A stretch of 64,000 nt of DNA, taken from the NCBI RefSeq assembly GCF_036014195.1, contig NZ_CP107918.1:3844001-3908000 (forward strand), given 5' to 3'. This stretch comes from Streptomyces sp. NBC_00442. GTDB lineage: Bacteria > Actinomycetota > Actinomycetes > Streptomycetales > Streptomycetaceae. The number at the start of each line of letters is the position of its first letter. The first letter of the stretch is position 1. This document shows, in pieces, positions 49,043 to 58,552 of the stretch. Both the position numbers and the translations under genes were made by a program. Below the pieces are notes generated by a model. That model did not search any database and had not been told where the DNA came from. It was given only the letters and a program-made list of their open reading frames with translations.

Positions 49043-49746
49043 CGGGTACCACCGTTCTGGCCGCCGTCGTTGCGGGAGCCGTCCTTGCGGGAGGCGTCCT
49101 TGCGTGAGGCGTCCTTGCGTGAGGCGTCGCCCCGCGAGCTCCGCATCATCCGCGGCTTGGCGTCGGCGGGCACCCCGTCCCGGCCGCGCACGCTGATCAC
49201 GCCCTCGGTCACCGGCGGGGCGACGTCGTACACCGGGGTGACCGGGAACGGCGTCGTGATCACCACGTCGAGCGAGGGCTTCAGCTCGCCGCCGAGCGCC
49301 GACCAGATGTCGGCGAGCGAACGCGACTCGGCGGGCGGTACCGCGACCGTCAACGGAATGGTCACGTTGTACGCCTCAAGAGCCGGCGGTACGAAGGCGT
49401 CGGGCAGCATCTCGTGCGGCAGCAGACACGCCAACGCGCCGGACAGCAGGCGGTGTTCGTCCTCGGGGCGGCTCGTCCACGCCGTCAGGAGGTAGGACAG
49501 GCGGTACCAGCGGGGCGGCTGGCGCCTGCGCAGCACCACGCCGTTGGCGTCCCGCTCCGCGTACGATCCGCGTTCGCGGCGGGCCACGTCCTCGCGGATG
49601 TCGTACAGATAGGCGTTGAGGGTGGGGGTGTTGCGCCGGGCCGCCCAGTCGCGGGTGGGCGCCTCGAAGACGACGTCCCCCGTTCCCTCGGGGAGTGCCC
49701 CGCCGCGCAGGATGCGCCGCAGCGCCTCGTCTATTTCGTGGATCAT
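49039..49746 (-). CDS. DUF4255 (Pvc16-like) CIS cap protein with repetitive basic tail
   Basis: A 235-residue protein. The DUF4255 domain (MIHEIDEALRRILRGG, WAARRNTPTLNAYLYDIREDVARR, WYRLSYLLTAWTSRPEDEHRLLSGALACL) spans about 1-190 and is the tail-terminator/cap family of Afp/PVC-type CIS. The last 45 residues are a basic disordered tail built from an S-R-K-D-A repeat. It is translationally coupled to the ATPase gene. ATG 49746 gives the family start; upstream frames are longer but unrelated. Confidence 0.9.
   Translation of the reverse strand: MIHEIDEALRRILRGGALPEGTGDVVFEAPTRDWAARRNTPTLNAYLYDIREDVARRERGSYAERDANGVVLRRRQPPRWYRLSYLLTAWTSRPEDEHRLLSGALACLLPHEMLPDAFVPPALEAYNVTIPLTVAVPPAESRSLADIWSALGGELKPSLDVVITTPFPVTPVYDVAPPVTEGVISVRGRDGVPADAKPRMMRSSRGDASRKDASRKDASRKDGSRNDGGQNGGTR
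49075..49134. repeat. 15-base minisatellite at the 3' end of the DUF4255 gene
   Basis: Four 15-base units of the type GGAGGCGTCCTTGCG, with substitutions, encode repeated S-R-K-D-A on the minus strand. They lie just before the ATPase start. Confidence 0.85.
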
Positions 49747-49811
49747 GGAGCCAATTTCCCAAATCGGTGGTGCACCGTCGGCCGGCCGGGTGGCGCCGCG
49801 CCGGCCGGATG

Positions 49812-50489
49812 CTAGATGTAGCCCTCGCGCAGCGCGTAGGCCACCGCGTGCGCGCGGTTGGTGAGCTGGAGGCGGGTCATCAGGGCGTGCAGAATGTTTT
49901 TGACGGTGCGTTCCGAGTAGGCGAGCTTCTCGGAGATCTGGCGGGTGTCGAGGCCCTCGGCGACCAGGCGCAGCACGTCGACCTCGCGCGGCGCCATGCC
50001 GAAGAGGGGCGCGGCGGACGAGGAACCGGCCGACGCGGACGTCGTCTCCGAGCGGCGCAGCCGTCCGACCTGGACGAGCAGTCGGCTGATGAGGTCCGGC
50101 GGCAGTTCGCCCTCGCCGCGCGCCGCGCTGTGCACGGCCTTCAACAGGCGCTGCTCGGTGGCCTGGTGACGCCACAGGATGGCCCGCACCCCGTACTCGA
50201 CCACGGTCAGGAGATCGGGTTCGCGCAGCTCGCGCGCGATGAGCACCACGCGCTGTTCGCCGCCGCGCACGACGCGGCGCAGCTCCGCGGAGGCCGAGTC
50301 GTCGACCTGGTCGACGAGCATCACGGCGACGGTGGGGTCGGCCGTGCGGCCCTCGCCGTCGCGGGGGTCGCGGGTCTCGCGCAGGACTTCGACGGTGGGC
50401 TGGTGCTGCAAATGACTGATGACTCCGGCCCGGCTCAGCGGATCGGAGGCGTGAACGGTCACCGTGACACGATTCGCGAGCAATGGCAT
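49812..50489 (-). CDS. LuxR-family regulator with atypical receiver-like domain, CIS-linked
   Basis: A 225-residue regulator. About 1-120 has a receiver-like fold (VTVTVHASDPLSRAGVISHLQ, VAVMLVDQVDD, QRVVLIARE, VVEYGVRAILWRHQATEQRLLKAVHSAARG). The usual conserved Lys region reads WRH, and the acidic cluster at the start is reduced, so phosphorylation may be lost. About 160-225 is a LuxR/NarL HTH (MAPREVDVLRLVAEGLDTRQISEKLAYSERTVKNILHALMTRL). It is co-directional with the DUF4255-ATPase pair, 65 bases upstream of the DUF4255 start, and probably regulates the CIS locus. The cognate kinase is not adjacent. Confidence 0.88.
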   Translation of the reverse strand: MPLLANRVTVTVHASDPLSRAGVISHLQHQPTVEVLRETRDPRDGEGRTADPTVAVMLVDQVDDSASAELRRVVRGGEQRVVLIARELREPDLLTVVEYGVRAILWRHQATEQRLLKAVHSAARGEGELPPDLISRLLVQVGRLRRSETTSASAGSSSAAPLFGMAPREVDVLRLVAEGLDTRQISEKLAYSERTVKNILHALMTRLQLTNRAHAVAYALREGYI

Positions 50490-50694
50490 TCCCTGTCCTT
50501 TCCCTTCTCCGTGCTACCTACCGGCACAGTCTGGTCGGGCCCGATCAACAGCGAATCAACAACGGTTGAATGGGCCACCGATCCGGTCACACGCGGACGG
50601 AAACGGCAGGCAGGGCGGGCGCACGAAGGCGGGGCGGGGCGCCGCGGGAGGACGGCGTCGAAGCGGGCGCCCCGCACCGGGGCCAACGGCTCGC

Positions 50695-52281
50695 TCAGGC
50701 GGAGGCGGGCTTCTCCTCAAGACGCGGGAAGAGCACCGCGCCCTTGGTGACCTTCGCGCCCGGGGTCAACACGCCCCACGCGCCCGCGTCCTGCACCCGC
50801 TGCCCGTCGAGCGCGCCGAGCGCGGCCTCGGCTCCCAGCGAGTCCCACAGCTTCCGCGAGGTCTCCGGCATCACCGGGTTGAGCAGCACCGCGACGCCGC
50901 GCAGCGCCTCGGCGGCGGTGTAGAGAATCGTCGCGAGCCGCGCCCGGCCCCCGGCGGATTCGTCCTTGGCCACCTTCCACGGCTCCTGCTCCGTGAGATA
51001 GCCGTTGACCTGCTTCACGAACTCGAAGACGGCCAGGATGCCGCCCTGGAAGTCGAGTTCGTCCCCGATGCGCCGGTCGGCCTCGGCGACCGCCTTCGCG
51101 AGCCCGTCCTTGACGGCCTGCTCCGCCTCCCCGTCGGCGGCCGACGCGGGCAGTTCGCCGCCGAAGTACTTGCCGACCATCGCCGCGACGCGCGACGCCA
51201 AGTTGCCGTAGTCATTGGCGAGTTCGGAGGTGTAGCGGGCGGTGAAGTCCTCCCAGGAGAACGAGCCGTCCTGGCCGAAGGCGATGGCCCGCAGGAAATA
51301 CCAGCGGTAGGCGTCCACGCCGAAGTGCGAGGTCAGATCCTGCGGCTTGATGCCGGTCAGGTTGGACTTCGACATCTTCTCGCCGCCGACCATCAGCCAG
51401 CCGTTGGCCGCGACCTTCCCCGGCACGGGAAGGCCGTTGGCCATCAGCATCGCCGGCCAGATGATCGCGTGGAAGCGCAGGATGTCCTTGCCCACGAGGT
51501 GCACGTCGGCCGGGAAGATCTCCTCGAAGCGGGCCTGGTCGGCGCCGTACCCGACGGCGGTCGCGTAGTTGAGGAGCGCGTCCACCCACACGTAGATGAC
51601 GTGCTTGGTGTCCCACGGCACCGGCACGCCCCAGTCGAAGGTGGACCGGGAGATCGACAGGTCCGTCAGGCCCTGCTTCACGAAGTTGAGCACCTCGTTG
51701 CGGGCCGACTCGGGCTGGATGAAGCCGGGGTTCGCCTCGTAGAACTCCAGGAGCCTCGGACCGTACGCGCCGAGCTTGAAGAAGTAGTTCTCCTCCTTGA
51801 GGAGCTCCACCGGCTTCTTGTGGATGGCGCACAGCTGCGTGCCGTCCTCGGCCTCGATCAGGTCGCCGGGGAGCTTGTACTCCTCGCAGCCCACGCAGTA
51901 CGGGCCCTCGTAGCCGCCCTTGTAGATCTCGCCCTTGTCGTACAGGTCCTGCACGAACTCCTGCACCCGGTCGGTGTGCCGCTTCTGGGTGGTGCGGATG
52001 AAGTCGTCGTTCGCGATGTTCAGGTGTTCCCACAGGGGCTGCCACGCCTCGCCGACGAGCTTGTCGCACCACTCCTGCGGGCTGACGCCGTTCGCCTCGG
52101 CCGTCCGCATGATCTTCTGACCGTGCTCGTCCGTGCCCGTCAGATACCAGACCTTCTCGCCGCGCTGGCGGTGCCAGCGGGTCAGCACGTCACCGGCGAC
52201 GGTGGTGTAGGCGTGGCCCAGGTGCGGGGCGTCGTTGACGTAGTAAATGGGCGTCGAAACGTAGTACGTCGGCGAAGGCAT
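50695..52281 (-). CDS. metG: Methionyl-tRNA synthetase
   Basis: A 528-residue class I aminoacyl-tRNA synthetase charging tRNA-Met and initiator tRNA. The HIGH-type motif reads APHLGHAYT (about 16-24) and the KMSKS loop is at about residue 302 (GGEKMSKSNLTG). It has a single Cys knuckle (CVGCEEYKL, LCAIHKK). ATG 52281 opens MPSPTYYVSTPIYYVND. Length fits the actinobacterial short form without a C-terminal tRNA-binding extension. It diverges from a two-component system. Confidence 0.96.
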   Translation of the reverse strand: MPSPTYYVSTPIYYVNDAPHLGHAYTTVAGDVLTRWHRQRGEKVWYLTGTDEHGQKIMRTAEANGVSPQEWCDKLVGEAWQPLWEHLNIANDDFIRTTQKRHTDRVQEFVQDLYDKGEIYKGGYEGPYCVGCEEYKLPGDLIEAEDGTQLCAIHKKPVELLKEENYFFKLGAYGPRLLEFYEANPGFIQPESARNEVLNFVKQGLTDLSISRSTFDWGVPVPWDTKHVIYVWVDALLNYATAVGYGADQARFEEIFPADVHLVGKDILRFHAIIWPAMLMANGLPVPGKVAANGWLMVGGEKMSKSNLTGIKPQDLTSHFGVDAYRWYFLRAIAFGQDGSFSWEDFTARYTSELANDYGNLASRVAAMVGKYFGGELPASAADGEAEQAVKDGLAKAVAEADRRIGDELDFQGGILAVFEFVKQVNGYLTEQEPWKVAKDESAGGRARLATILYTAAEALRGVAVLLNPVMPETSRKLWDSLGAEAALGALDGQRVQDAGAWGVLTPGAKVTKGAVLFPRLEEKPASA

Positions 52282-52448
52282 GCACTGAATCCTATCCGCC
52301 GGGGTGCGGACGCCCGCCCGGGATGTCCGGATGCCGGACGCCCCGGACGGCCGCCGACGCGCGGCGGAGAGGTTTGCGAAACACCCCGTGTCGTACCAAG
52401 GACGCATCCTGGGACGGAAGGGGGCACGTGCACACGAAGGACGAGAAC

Positions 52449-53102
52449 ATGCGGGTACTGGTCGCCGAGGACGAGGAGGTCCTCGCCGAGCTCGTCGCCA
52501 CCGGCCTGCGCCGGGCCGGCTTCGCCGTGGACACGGTCTACAGCGGGGACGCGGCCCTGGCCTACCTCGGCCTGCACGACTACGACGTGGTGGTGCTCGA
52601 CCGCGACCTGCCCCGCGTGCACGGCGACGAGGTGGCCCGCCGCCTGGTCGCCGACGCCTCCCGCACCCGCATCCTCATGCTGACCGCGTCCGCGTCGACG
52701 GAGGACCGTGTGGAGGGCCTCGACCTGGGCGCCGACGACTACCTGGGCAAGCCCTTCGAATTCCCCGAGCTGGTCTCGCGGGTCCGCGCCCTGCGCCGCC
52801 GCAGCGCCCGGCCGGTCCCGCCGGTCCTGGAGCGGCACGGCCTGTGCCTGGACACCGTGCGCCGCACCGCGCACCGCGAGGGCCACGAGCTCGACCTCAC
52901 GCCCAAGGAGTTCGCCGTGCTCCAGATCCTCCTGGAGGCCGACGGCGCCGCAGTCTCCGCGGAGGAACTCCTGGAACGCGCCTGGGACGCCAACGCCGAC
53001 CCTTTCACAGGAGCGGTACGCGTCGCCATGAGCAAGCTGCGCGCCAAGCTCGGCGAGCCCGCCCTGATCCGTACCGTCCAGGGCGTCGGGTACGCCCTGT
53101 GA
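52449..53102 (+). CDS. OmpR-family response regulator
   Basis: A 217-residue regulator. The receiver domain has acidic residues EDEE (8-11), phospho-acceptor in VVVLDRDLPR, and LTAS plus GKPFEFPELV around the conserved Lys. The winged-helix C-terminus shows LTPKEFAVLQILLE and [30 protein letters not shown] 52449 follows AAGGACGAG at good spacing. Its stop overlaps the kinase start (GTGA), so the pair is co-translated. Signal and targets are unknown. Confidence 0.92.
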   Translation: MRVLVAEDEEVLAELVATGLRRAGFAVDTVYSGDAALAYLGLHDYDVVVLDRDLPRVHGDEVARRLVADASRTRILMLTASASTEDRVEGLDLGADDYLGKPFEFPELVSRVRALRRRSARPVPPVLERHGLCLDTVRRTAHREGHELDLTPKEFAVLQILLEADGAAVSAEELLERAWDANADPFTGAVRVAMSKLRAKLGEPALIRTVQGVGYAL

Positions 53103-54253
53103 TCAGGACGCGGATAGCGCTGATCTTCGGCGGTGTCTTCCTGGTGCTCGGCGCGGCGCTGCTCGCCGTGGTCAACCTGCTCTCGCGGGCCGGCACCGAA
53201 CAGCAGGCCACCGCCATCGCGACCCGCGCGACCACCCTGCGGATGCCGTCCGGGGTGCCCGCCTACCGCAACGGGGTCATGCCCCTCGAACCGCTCACCG
53301 TCTACCGGGTGAGCGCCGACGTCAGCGACGCCGCCTCCAGCCAGACCGCGCTGTGGTCCACGCTGGCGCTCGTCGCGATCGCGCTGCTCGCGGTCGTGGT
53401 GGGCTGGTGGACGGCGGGCCGCCTGCTGCGTCCCGTCCACGTCATGACGGAGCGGGCCCGCAGGCTGACGGCGAACAATCTGCACGAGCGGGTGGGGGCC
53501 GCGGGTCCCGACGACGAGCTGAAGGAACTCGGCGACACCATCGACGACCTGCTCGGCCGGCTCGAAGCGGCCTTCGACAGCCAGCGCCGCTTCATCGCCA
53601 ACGCCTCGCACGAACTGCGCACCCCGCTCGCCACCCAGCGCACCGCGATCCAGGTCGGCCTCGACGGCGAACCGAGCCCCACCGACCTGGAGCGCACCCG
53701 CACGACGCTGCTCGACAACAACCGGCGCAGCGAGCAGCTCATCGAGGGCCTGCTGATGCTGGCCCGCAGCGAGCGGGGCCTGGAACGGCGCGAGGAGGTG
53801 GACCTCGCGGAGGTCGTACGGGAGGAGGCGGCGCGTCACGACACCGTGAAGGTGACGGCGGCGCCCGCCGTGGTGCGGGGCAACCGGGCGCTGCTCGTCC
53901 GGCTCACCGCGAACCTCCTCGCCAACGCGGTCACCTACAACCAGCCGGGCGGCACGGTGGAGGTCACCGTGCGCGGCGGGCGGCTCGTGGTGGCCAACCC
54001 GACGGGCCCGGTGGTCCCGGCGGACGGCGTCCCGGGCCTGTTCGAGCCGTTCCGCCGGGGCGAGGGCCGCGACCGGATGGGGCCGGGCGCGGGGCTCGGC
54101 CTGTCCATCGTGCGCTCCATCGCGGTGGCGCACGGCGGGACGGCCACGGCGGAGCCCGGCGCCGATGGCGGGCTCACCGTGACCGTCTCGCTCCCGGCGA
54201 GGACCCGGCCCCGCGTTACGGGCGGTACACGCGTTACGGGCGGTACGAGCTGA
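53099..54253 (+). CDS. Sensor histidine kinase of the OmpR/EnvZ type
   Basis: A 384-residue membrane kinase. Two transmembrane helices ([20 protein letters not shown] near 6-25 and [20 protein letters not shown] near 85-104) flank a short extracytoplasmic sensor of about 60 residues. HAMP follows, then the H-box [19 protein letters not shown] with the phospho-acceptor His, the N-box [20 protein letters not shown] and the G-box [18 protein letters not shown]. The GTG start at 53099 overlaps the response regulator stop. Its last 20 bases overlap, tail to tail, the VWA gene. Confidence 0.92.
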   Translation: MIRTRIALIFGGVFLVLGAALLAVVNLLSRAGTEQQATAIATRATTLRMPSGVPAYRNGVMPLEPLTVYRVSADVSDAASSQTALWSTLALVAIALLAVVVGWWTAGRLLRPVHVMTERARRLTANNLHERVGAAGPDDELKELGDTIDDLLGRLEAAFDSQRRFIANASHELRTPLATQRTAIQVGLDGEPSPTDLERTRTTLLDNNRRSEQLIEGLLMLARSERGLERREEVDLAEVVREEAARHDTVKVTAAPAVVRGNRALLVRLTANLLANAVTYNQPGGTVEVTVRGGRLVVANPTGPVVPADGVPGLFEPFRRGEGRDRMGPGAGLGLSIVRSIAVAHGGTATAEPGADGGLTVTVSLPARTRPRVTGGTRVTGGTS

Positions 54254-55568
54254 GCAGCCCCTGGTAGACCTCGGCGTCGCTCAGCTCGCGCGGCGCGGGC
54301 CCGGCGTGGAAGAACCCGACGTGGTCGTGCTCGCCCTCGGCCGTGCGCAGGAAGTCGAACGCCTTGGCGTCCGTCTCGCCGAACGCCACGAACTGCCAGT
54401 ACAGCGGCTTGTCCGCGACATCGACGAGCGCCTGGCGAGCGGGCAGCTTGGCGTCGGGGGCGCCGTCGGTCTGGAACACGACGAGCACCGGCCCCTCGTG
54501 CCCGGCCTTCTCGACGTGCTCGACGACCTCCTCGACACCCCGGTGGTAGCTGGTGCGGCCGAGCCGCCCGAGCCCGGCGTGCGTCTCGTCGACGACGCCC
54601 TCGTACGCGTCGAGGGTGAGGTCGGCCGACCCGTCGATGTCGGTCGAGAAGAACACGGTGTGCACGGTGGCGTCCTCGTCGAGGTGCGCCGCGAGCGCGA
54701 GCACCTGTTCGGCGAGGCCCTGCGCGCTGCCGTCCTTGTAGTACGGCCGCATCGACCCGGAGCGGTCGAGCACGAGGTACACCTTGGCCCGCGCCGCGCC
54801 GAGCCCGGCCTTCTTGAGCGCGGCCCCGGCGGCCTTGTACGCCCCCGCGAGTCCGGGCGCCCGCGACTTGACGCGCGCGGCGGGGACGGCGGGCTTGGCG
54901 GCCTTGGCCTCGGCCGGAACGGGCTCGGCCTCCGACTCCGGCTCGGCTTCGGCCTTGACGGGCTCGGGCTCCGGCTCCGGCTCGGCTTCGGCCTTGACGG
55001 GCGCGGGCTCCGGCTCGGCTTCGGGCGCGGGCTCCGGCTCGACCTTCGCCGGCTCGGGCACCGTGGCCTCCGGCTTCACGGGTTCGGGCGTGGCCTCGGG
55101 TTCGGGCTCCGCCGCGGCGGCCACGGGCTCCTCGGCCGGCTCGGGCTCGACGGCCGGCTCCTGCTCCGCGTCCTTCTCCGGTTCCTGCTCCGTGTCCTTC
55201 GCCGGCTCCGGCTCCGGCTTCGCCTCGGTGCGGGGCTGGGGCACCTCGGCGGCGGCAGCGGCGGGTTCAGGGGTGGCGTCCGGGGCCGGGGCCTCCGGGG
55301 CCGGGGTGGTGGCGCCCTGGGCGTCCCCGCCCTGGGCGGGCGGGCGCGGGCCGTCGAACGCGGCGGCCACGAGCGCCTCCGCCTCGGACAGCTCTCCGCC
55401 GCGACTCGGCGCCGGGACGGTGGCCGCCCCGGTCGTGGTGGCGGCCGGCGTTCCGGACGTCGTCTCCAGGGTGCGTTCCGTCTGGGGCGGTACAGAAGCC
55501 GCCGACGCATCGGCACGCTCCGTGCGATCGCGTCCGAACACCTTGCGCAGCAAGCTCCGAATGCCCAT
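54234..55568 (-). CDS. VWA-domain protein (TerF-like) with Glu/Pro-repeat N-terminus
   Basis: A 444-residue protein. Residues about 1-230 are low-complexity, rich in E-P and A-E-A repeats (for example [24 protein letters not shown]). From about 245 a von Willebrand factor A domain follows ([24 protein letters not shown]) with the MIDAS DxSxS, then [29 protein letters not shown] and [17 protein letters not shown]. It resembles the VWA proteins of tellurium/stress operons, but no TerD gene is adjacent. ATG 55568 has AAAGG upstream; a longer frame to 55655 adds an unrelated stretch. The partner of the VWA domain is unknown. Confidence 0.85.
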   Translation of the reverse strand: MGIRSLLRKVFGRDRTERADASAASVPPQTERTLETTSGTPAATTTGAATVPAPSRGGELSEAEALVAAAFDGPRPPAQGGDAQGATTPAPEAPAPDATPEPAAAAAEVPQPRTEAKPEPEPAKDTEQEPEKDAEQEPAVEPEPAEEPVAAAAEPEPEATPEPVKPEATVPEPAKVEPEPAPEAEPEPAPVKAEAEPEPEPEPVKAEAEPESEAEPVPAEAKAAKPAVPAARVKSRAPGLAGAYKAAGAALKKAGLGAARAKVYLVLDRSGSMRPYYKDGSAQGLAEQVLALAAHLDEDATVHTVFFSTDIDGSADLTLDAYEGVVDETHAGLGRLGRTSYHRGVEEVVEHVEKAGHEGPVLVVFQTDGAPDAKLPARQALVDVADKPLYWQFVAFGETDAKAFDFLRTAEGEHDHVGFFHAGPAPRELSDAEVYQGLLSSYRP

Positions 55569-55661
55569 GGGCGAGGCCTTTCGCATGAGTTGGGTGCGAT
55601 ACGTACCGCACTGCGCCGACAGGTCCGGGGTCCGATCCCTGGCCAGCGCGGACACGTAAGG

Positions 55662-56684
55662 TTAGCGACCCCGCCGGGGGTTTCCCGGAAAGGGGCCGGG
55701 GCAAGTCCGGGAGGCCCGGCCCGTCGCCCGCTCGCGCCAGCGCAGAATCTGCTGGGCGGGGTCGCCGGTGTAGACCCACGGCACCGTGGAGACGCGCTCG
55801 CCGAGCAGCCCGACCAGGGCCACCGCCTCATGAGTGAGACCAGCACAACAAGCGGCGTGCGCAAGGTAGTTGAGCTCGGCTGCCTCGGCGGCGCGGACCG
55901 GCCCGGGTGGGCGGCCGCCGAGCCACCGGTCGTAGGTGCGCCGCAGCTCGGTCACGGCGAGTTCGTGGCTCCAGTGCTGGCCGAATCCCCGCACCGGCCG
56001 GCCCTTCGCGGCCTCCGCGACATAGCGGTACTCCTCGACGCGGGCGATCTGCACCAGGACCGGCAGCGGTGACCCGGCGGGTGCGGCGCCCGCCGCGTCG
56101 CGTGCGAAGTCGTACATCGAGCCGTGGGTGCCGTGCCAGCGTGCCGAGAAGTAGCGCACCATCTGAATGTGGCCTTCGAGGTGGTACGGGTCGCGGCGGC
56201 GCAACTCCTCCCACCACGATCGCAGTTCCCGCCGGGACACCCCGCCGTCGTACAGCCGGACCACGGTGAGCAGGGAGGCCCAGGGCATCGGGTCGGCGGG
56301 GCGGGCGTCGGCGGCGCCGAGGCAGGCCATCACGGCGACGTCGATGCGGTCGCGGTCGGTGCCGGCCCCGCGTCCGGCGGCGATGGCGCCGTTGAACGCC
56401 CGGGTCACCTCGGTGGCGGCGCGCAGCACCGCCGCGTCCGCGCTGTCCGGTTCGGCGGCACGCCAGGCCTCGACGATGGACGACGCGGCGGCCGCGTTGG
56501 CGAGCAGCCTGATGCGGTGGGTGCGCAGCGCCCAGTCGTCGCCCGTGGACCGCAGCAGGTCGCGCACGCCCTGCCAGCGGCCGATGGCGATGTCGTGCCG
56601 GGCCACGGTGAGGGCGCGGTCACCGAGGTCGGCGTCGAAGCGTACGGCCGTCCCGCGCTCGGAGCGGCGGCGCAGTGCTGCCAT
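55662..56684 (-). CDS. Conserved helical-repeat protein co-transcribed with an APC permease
   Basis: A 340-residue soluble protein, mostly alpha-helical: DRALTVARHDIAIGRWQGVRDLLRST, SWWEELRRRDPYHLEGHIQMVRYFSARWHGTHGSMYDFARDAAG, then VEEYRYVAEAAKGRPVRGFGQHW. The spacing of helices resembles TPR-like or DUF4034-like proteins; no catalytic motif is seen. ATG 56684 lies 15 bases after the permease stop with GAGAGG upstream, so the two genes form an operon. A role linked to the transported amino acid or to signalling is inference. Confidence 0.75.
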   Translation of the reverse strand: MAALRRRSERGTAVRFDADLGDRALTVARHDIAIGRWQGVRDLLRSTGDDWALRTHRIRLLANAAAASSIVEAWRAAEPDSADAAVLRAATEVTRAFNGAIAAGRGAGTDRDRIDVAVMACLGAADARPADPMPWASLLTVVRLYDGGVSRRELRSWWEELRRRDPYHLEGHIQMVRYFSARWHGTHGSMYDFARDAAGAAPAGSPLPVLVQIARVEEYRYVAEAAKGRPVRGFGQHWSHELAVTELRRTYDRWLGGRPPGPVRAAEAAELNYLAHAACCAGLTHEAVALVGLLGERVSTVPWVYTGDPAQQILRWRERATGRASRTCPGPFPGNPRRGR

Positions 56685-56698
56685 CCGCGTACCGCCTC

Positions 56699-58186
56699 TC
56701 AGAAGTCGGTGGGGTGTCCAGCGGCGACGTAACTGCTGTGTGGCGCGGGCGAGTTGGGTCCACCGGCGCCGGCCTCGAAGGAGCGGGTGGCGTCCAGGCG
56801 GGCGGGGCGGTAGTACGGGCTGCCCCGGCGCCAGTACCAGAGCATCGGGGCGATCCCGGCGAGGAGGCTGCCGATGCCGATCGCCACGGCCGCGGCGCTG
56901 AGCCGGGTCAGCGAGAGTCCGAAGGCGCAGAACATGAAGAGCGAGCCGAGCAGCGGCCAGACCCCGCCGAGCAGGAAGGAGCCGACGGATTCGGTGAGCG
57001 TCCCGCGGTAGGCGACGACCGCGGCGAGACCGGCGAGGCCGTAGTACAGAGTGGTCTGGAGGCCGATCGCGGAGAGCGCGTCGGCCATGATGTCCTGCAC
57101 CGAGCCGAGCGCGTTGGAGGCGACGAACAGCAGCAGCGCCACCGCGCCGACGACGACGATCGCGACCCACGGCGTGTTCCACCGCCGGTGTACGGCGCCG
57201 AGCGCCCCCGGCATCGTCCGGTCGCGGCCCATCGCGAACAGCGAGCGGGTGACCTGGATGAGGGTGGTCTCCAGGGTGGCGATGGTGGAGAGGACCGCGG
57301 CGAGCACCATGAGCCTGCCGCCGGCGCCGGGCCAGATCCGCTCGCCGAGCAGGGCCAGGACGTTGGTCCGGCCGTGGGCGATCTCGTCGCCGGTGAGCAG
57401 GGCGTCGGTGGCGACGGTGAAGGCGACGAACAGGGCGAAGACGACGCCGACGCCGACGAGGGCGGCGAGTCCGGCGGTGCGGCGGCCGTCGCGGGTCTCC
57501 TCGCTGAGGTTGCTGGTGACGTCCCAGCCCCAGTAGTAGAACGCGGCGATGAGGGTGCCCGCGGCGAATCCGGGGACGCCGTCGAAGTGGCTGAAGCCGA
57601 GCCAGGACCAGTCGAAGGGGACGGCCCCGTCGCCGTCGCCGACCCGGATGAGCGCACCCGCCGAGAAACCGAGCAGGATCATCAACTCGACGCCCGACAC
57701 GATGAGTTGGGCGCGGGCGGAGAGGCGGGCGCCGCCCAGGACGACCGCCAGCATGAGCAGGAACCAGCCGGCGCCGGTGAGGGTGGCGAGCGCGGTGTCG
57801 TGGGCGAGGCCGGCATCGAAGAGGCCGAGGGTCATCTGCCCGGCGGGCAGCGAGCCCGCCACCATGAACAGGGTGGCGGCGACCACGAGCGCCCAGCCGC
57901 TCAGGAACCCGAGGAAGGGGTGCAGGGTGCGGCCCACCCACGAGTAGGCGGCGCCCGCGTGCACGTCGATCCGGCCGAGCCGGCCGAAGGCGAGCACGAT
58001 GCCGAGCATGGGTATCGCGCAGTACAACAGGGCCGCGGGGCCGGCAAGGCCCGCCGACCCCACCAGCACGGTGGTGGTGGCGGCCAGCGAATAGGCGGGC
58101 GCGCTGCCCGCCACCGCCATGACAACGGTGTCGAAGGTGGACAGGGCGTTGGGCTGTAGCCCTCTGCCACTGGTGCTGCTGCTCAT
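56699..58186 (-). CDS. APC-superfamily amino acid permease
   Basis: A 495-residue integral membrane protein with about 12 helices. The N-terminal segment LSTFDTVVMAVAGSAPAYSLAATTTVLVG carries the APC signature unwound helix (AGSAPAYS). GRIDVHAGAAYSWVGRTLHPFLGFLSGWALVV and ATLIAAFYYWGWDVTSNLSEETRDGRR-type cytoplasmic loop motifs follow. It is expected to import an amino acid or amine by proton coupling; the substrate is not predictable. An AAAGGATG lies upstream of ATG 58186. Confidence 0.9.
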   Translation of the reverse strand: MSSSTSGRGLQPNALSTFDTVVMAVAGSAPAYSLAATTTVLVGSAGLAGPAALLYCAIPMLGIVLAFGRLGRIDVHAGAAYSWVGRTLHPFLGFLSGWALVVAATLFMVAGSLPAGQMTLGLFDAGLAHDTALATLTGAGWFLLMLAVVLGGARLSARAQLIVSGVELMILLGFSAGALIRVGDGDGAVPFDWSWLGFSHFDGVPGFAAGTLIAAFYYWGWDVTSNLSEETRDGRRTAGLAALVGVGVVFALFVAFTVATDALLTGDEIAHGRTNVLALLGERIWPGAGGRLMVLAAVLSTIATLETTLIQVTRSLFAMGRDRTMPGALGAVHRRWNTPWVAIVVVGAVALLLFVASNALGSVQDIMADALSAIGLQTTLYYGLAGLAAVVAYRGTLTESVGSFLLGGVWPLLGSLFMFCAFGLSLTRLSAAAVAIGIGSLLAGIAPMLWYWRRGSPYYRPARLDATRSFEAGAGGPNSPAPHSSYVAAGHPTDF

Positions 58187-58552
58187 GGCCGAACATCCTT
58201 TGACGGCGCGACATATGGCGGTATGTCAGAAACGCCGGGTGCAACGGTCCCGTGCGGCAGGCGCGGCGGTCGGGTGCGGCAACCCGGAGTCGAGCGCATC
58301 GTAGTCGCCGGTGCGCCCGGTGGTTGCCCGGCGCGACACCGCGGCGCGTAACGCACCGTACGACGGCCGGACTTCGTCAAGTCCGCGTCCGGCGACGGGG
58401 TGTGAGCGGCGACTCACGGGTCCGTGGCCCCGGGCGCACAACCGCGCTGCCCGGCCGATCGTCTTGCGGGTGACAGAGCCCGCGTGCCTTGTGGCGGAAG
58501 CGCCGCAGGACACAGCGCCCCTCGCCCCCGACCAGAGGAAGATCACCGGACC
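58187..58552. other. Divergent promoter region; no gene recognised
   Basis: 366 bases separate the permease gene from the M23 peptidase-like gene, which are divergently transcribed. It has several short GC-rich complementarities (for example GTGAGC...GCGACTCAC near 58402-58418) but no clear riboswitch fold, T-tract terminator or additional gene. Confidence 0.45.

Noticed and set aside
25044..50489. Interpretation of the CIS locus as an ordinary tailed prophage
   Set aside because: No capsid, portal, terminase, integrase or lysis genes are present; DUF4255, AAA+ ATPase, DUF6760 and CisA-like genes are characteristic of contractile injection systems.
58187..58552. Possible riboswitch (for example c-di-AMP type) before the M23-like gene
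   Set aside because: Conserved ydaO/yuaA core motifs could not be found; only small GC-rich complementarities are present.
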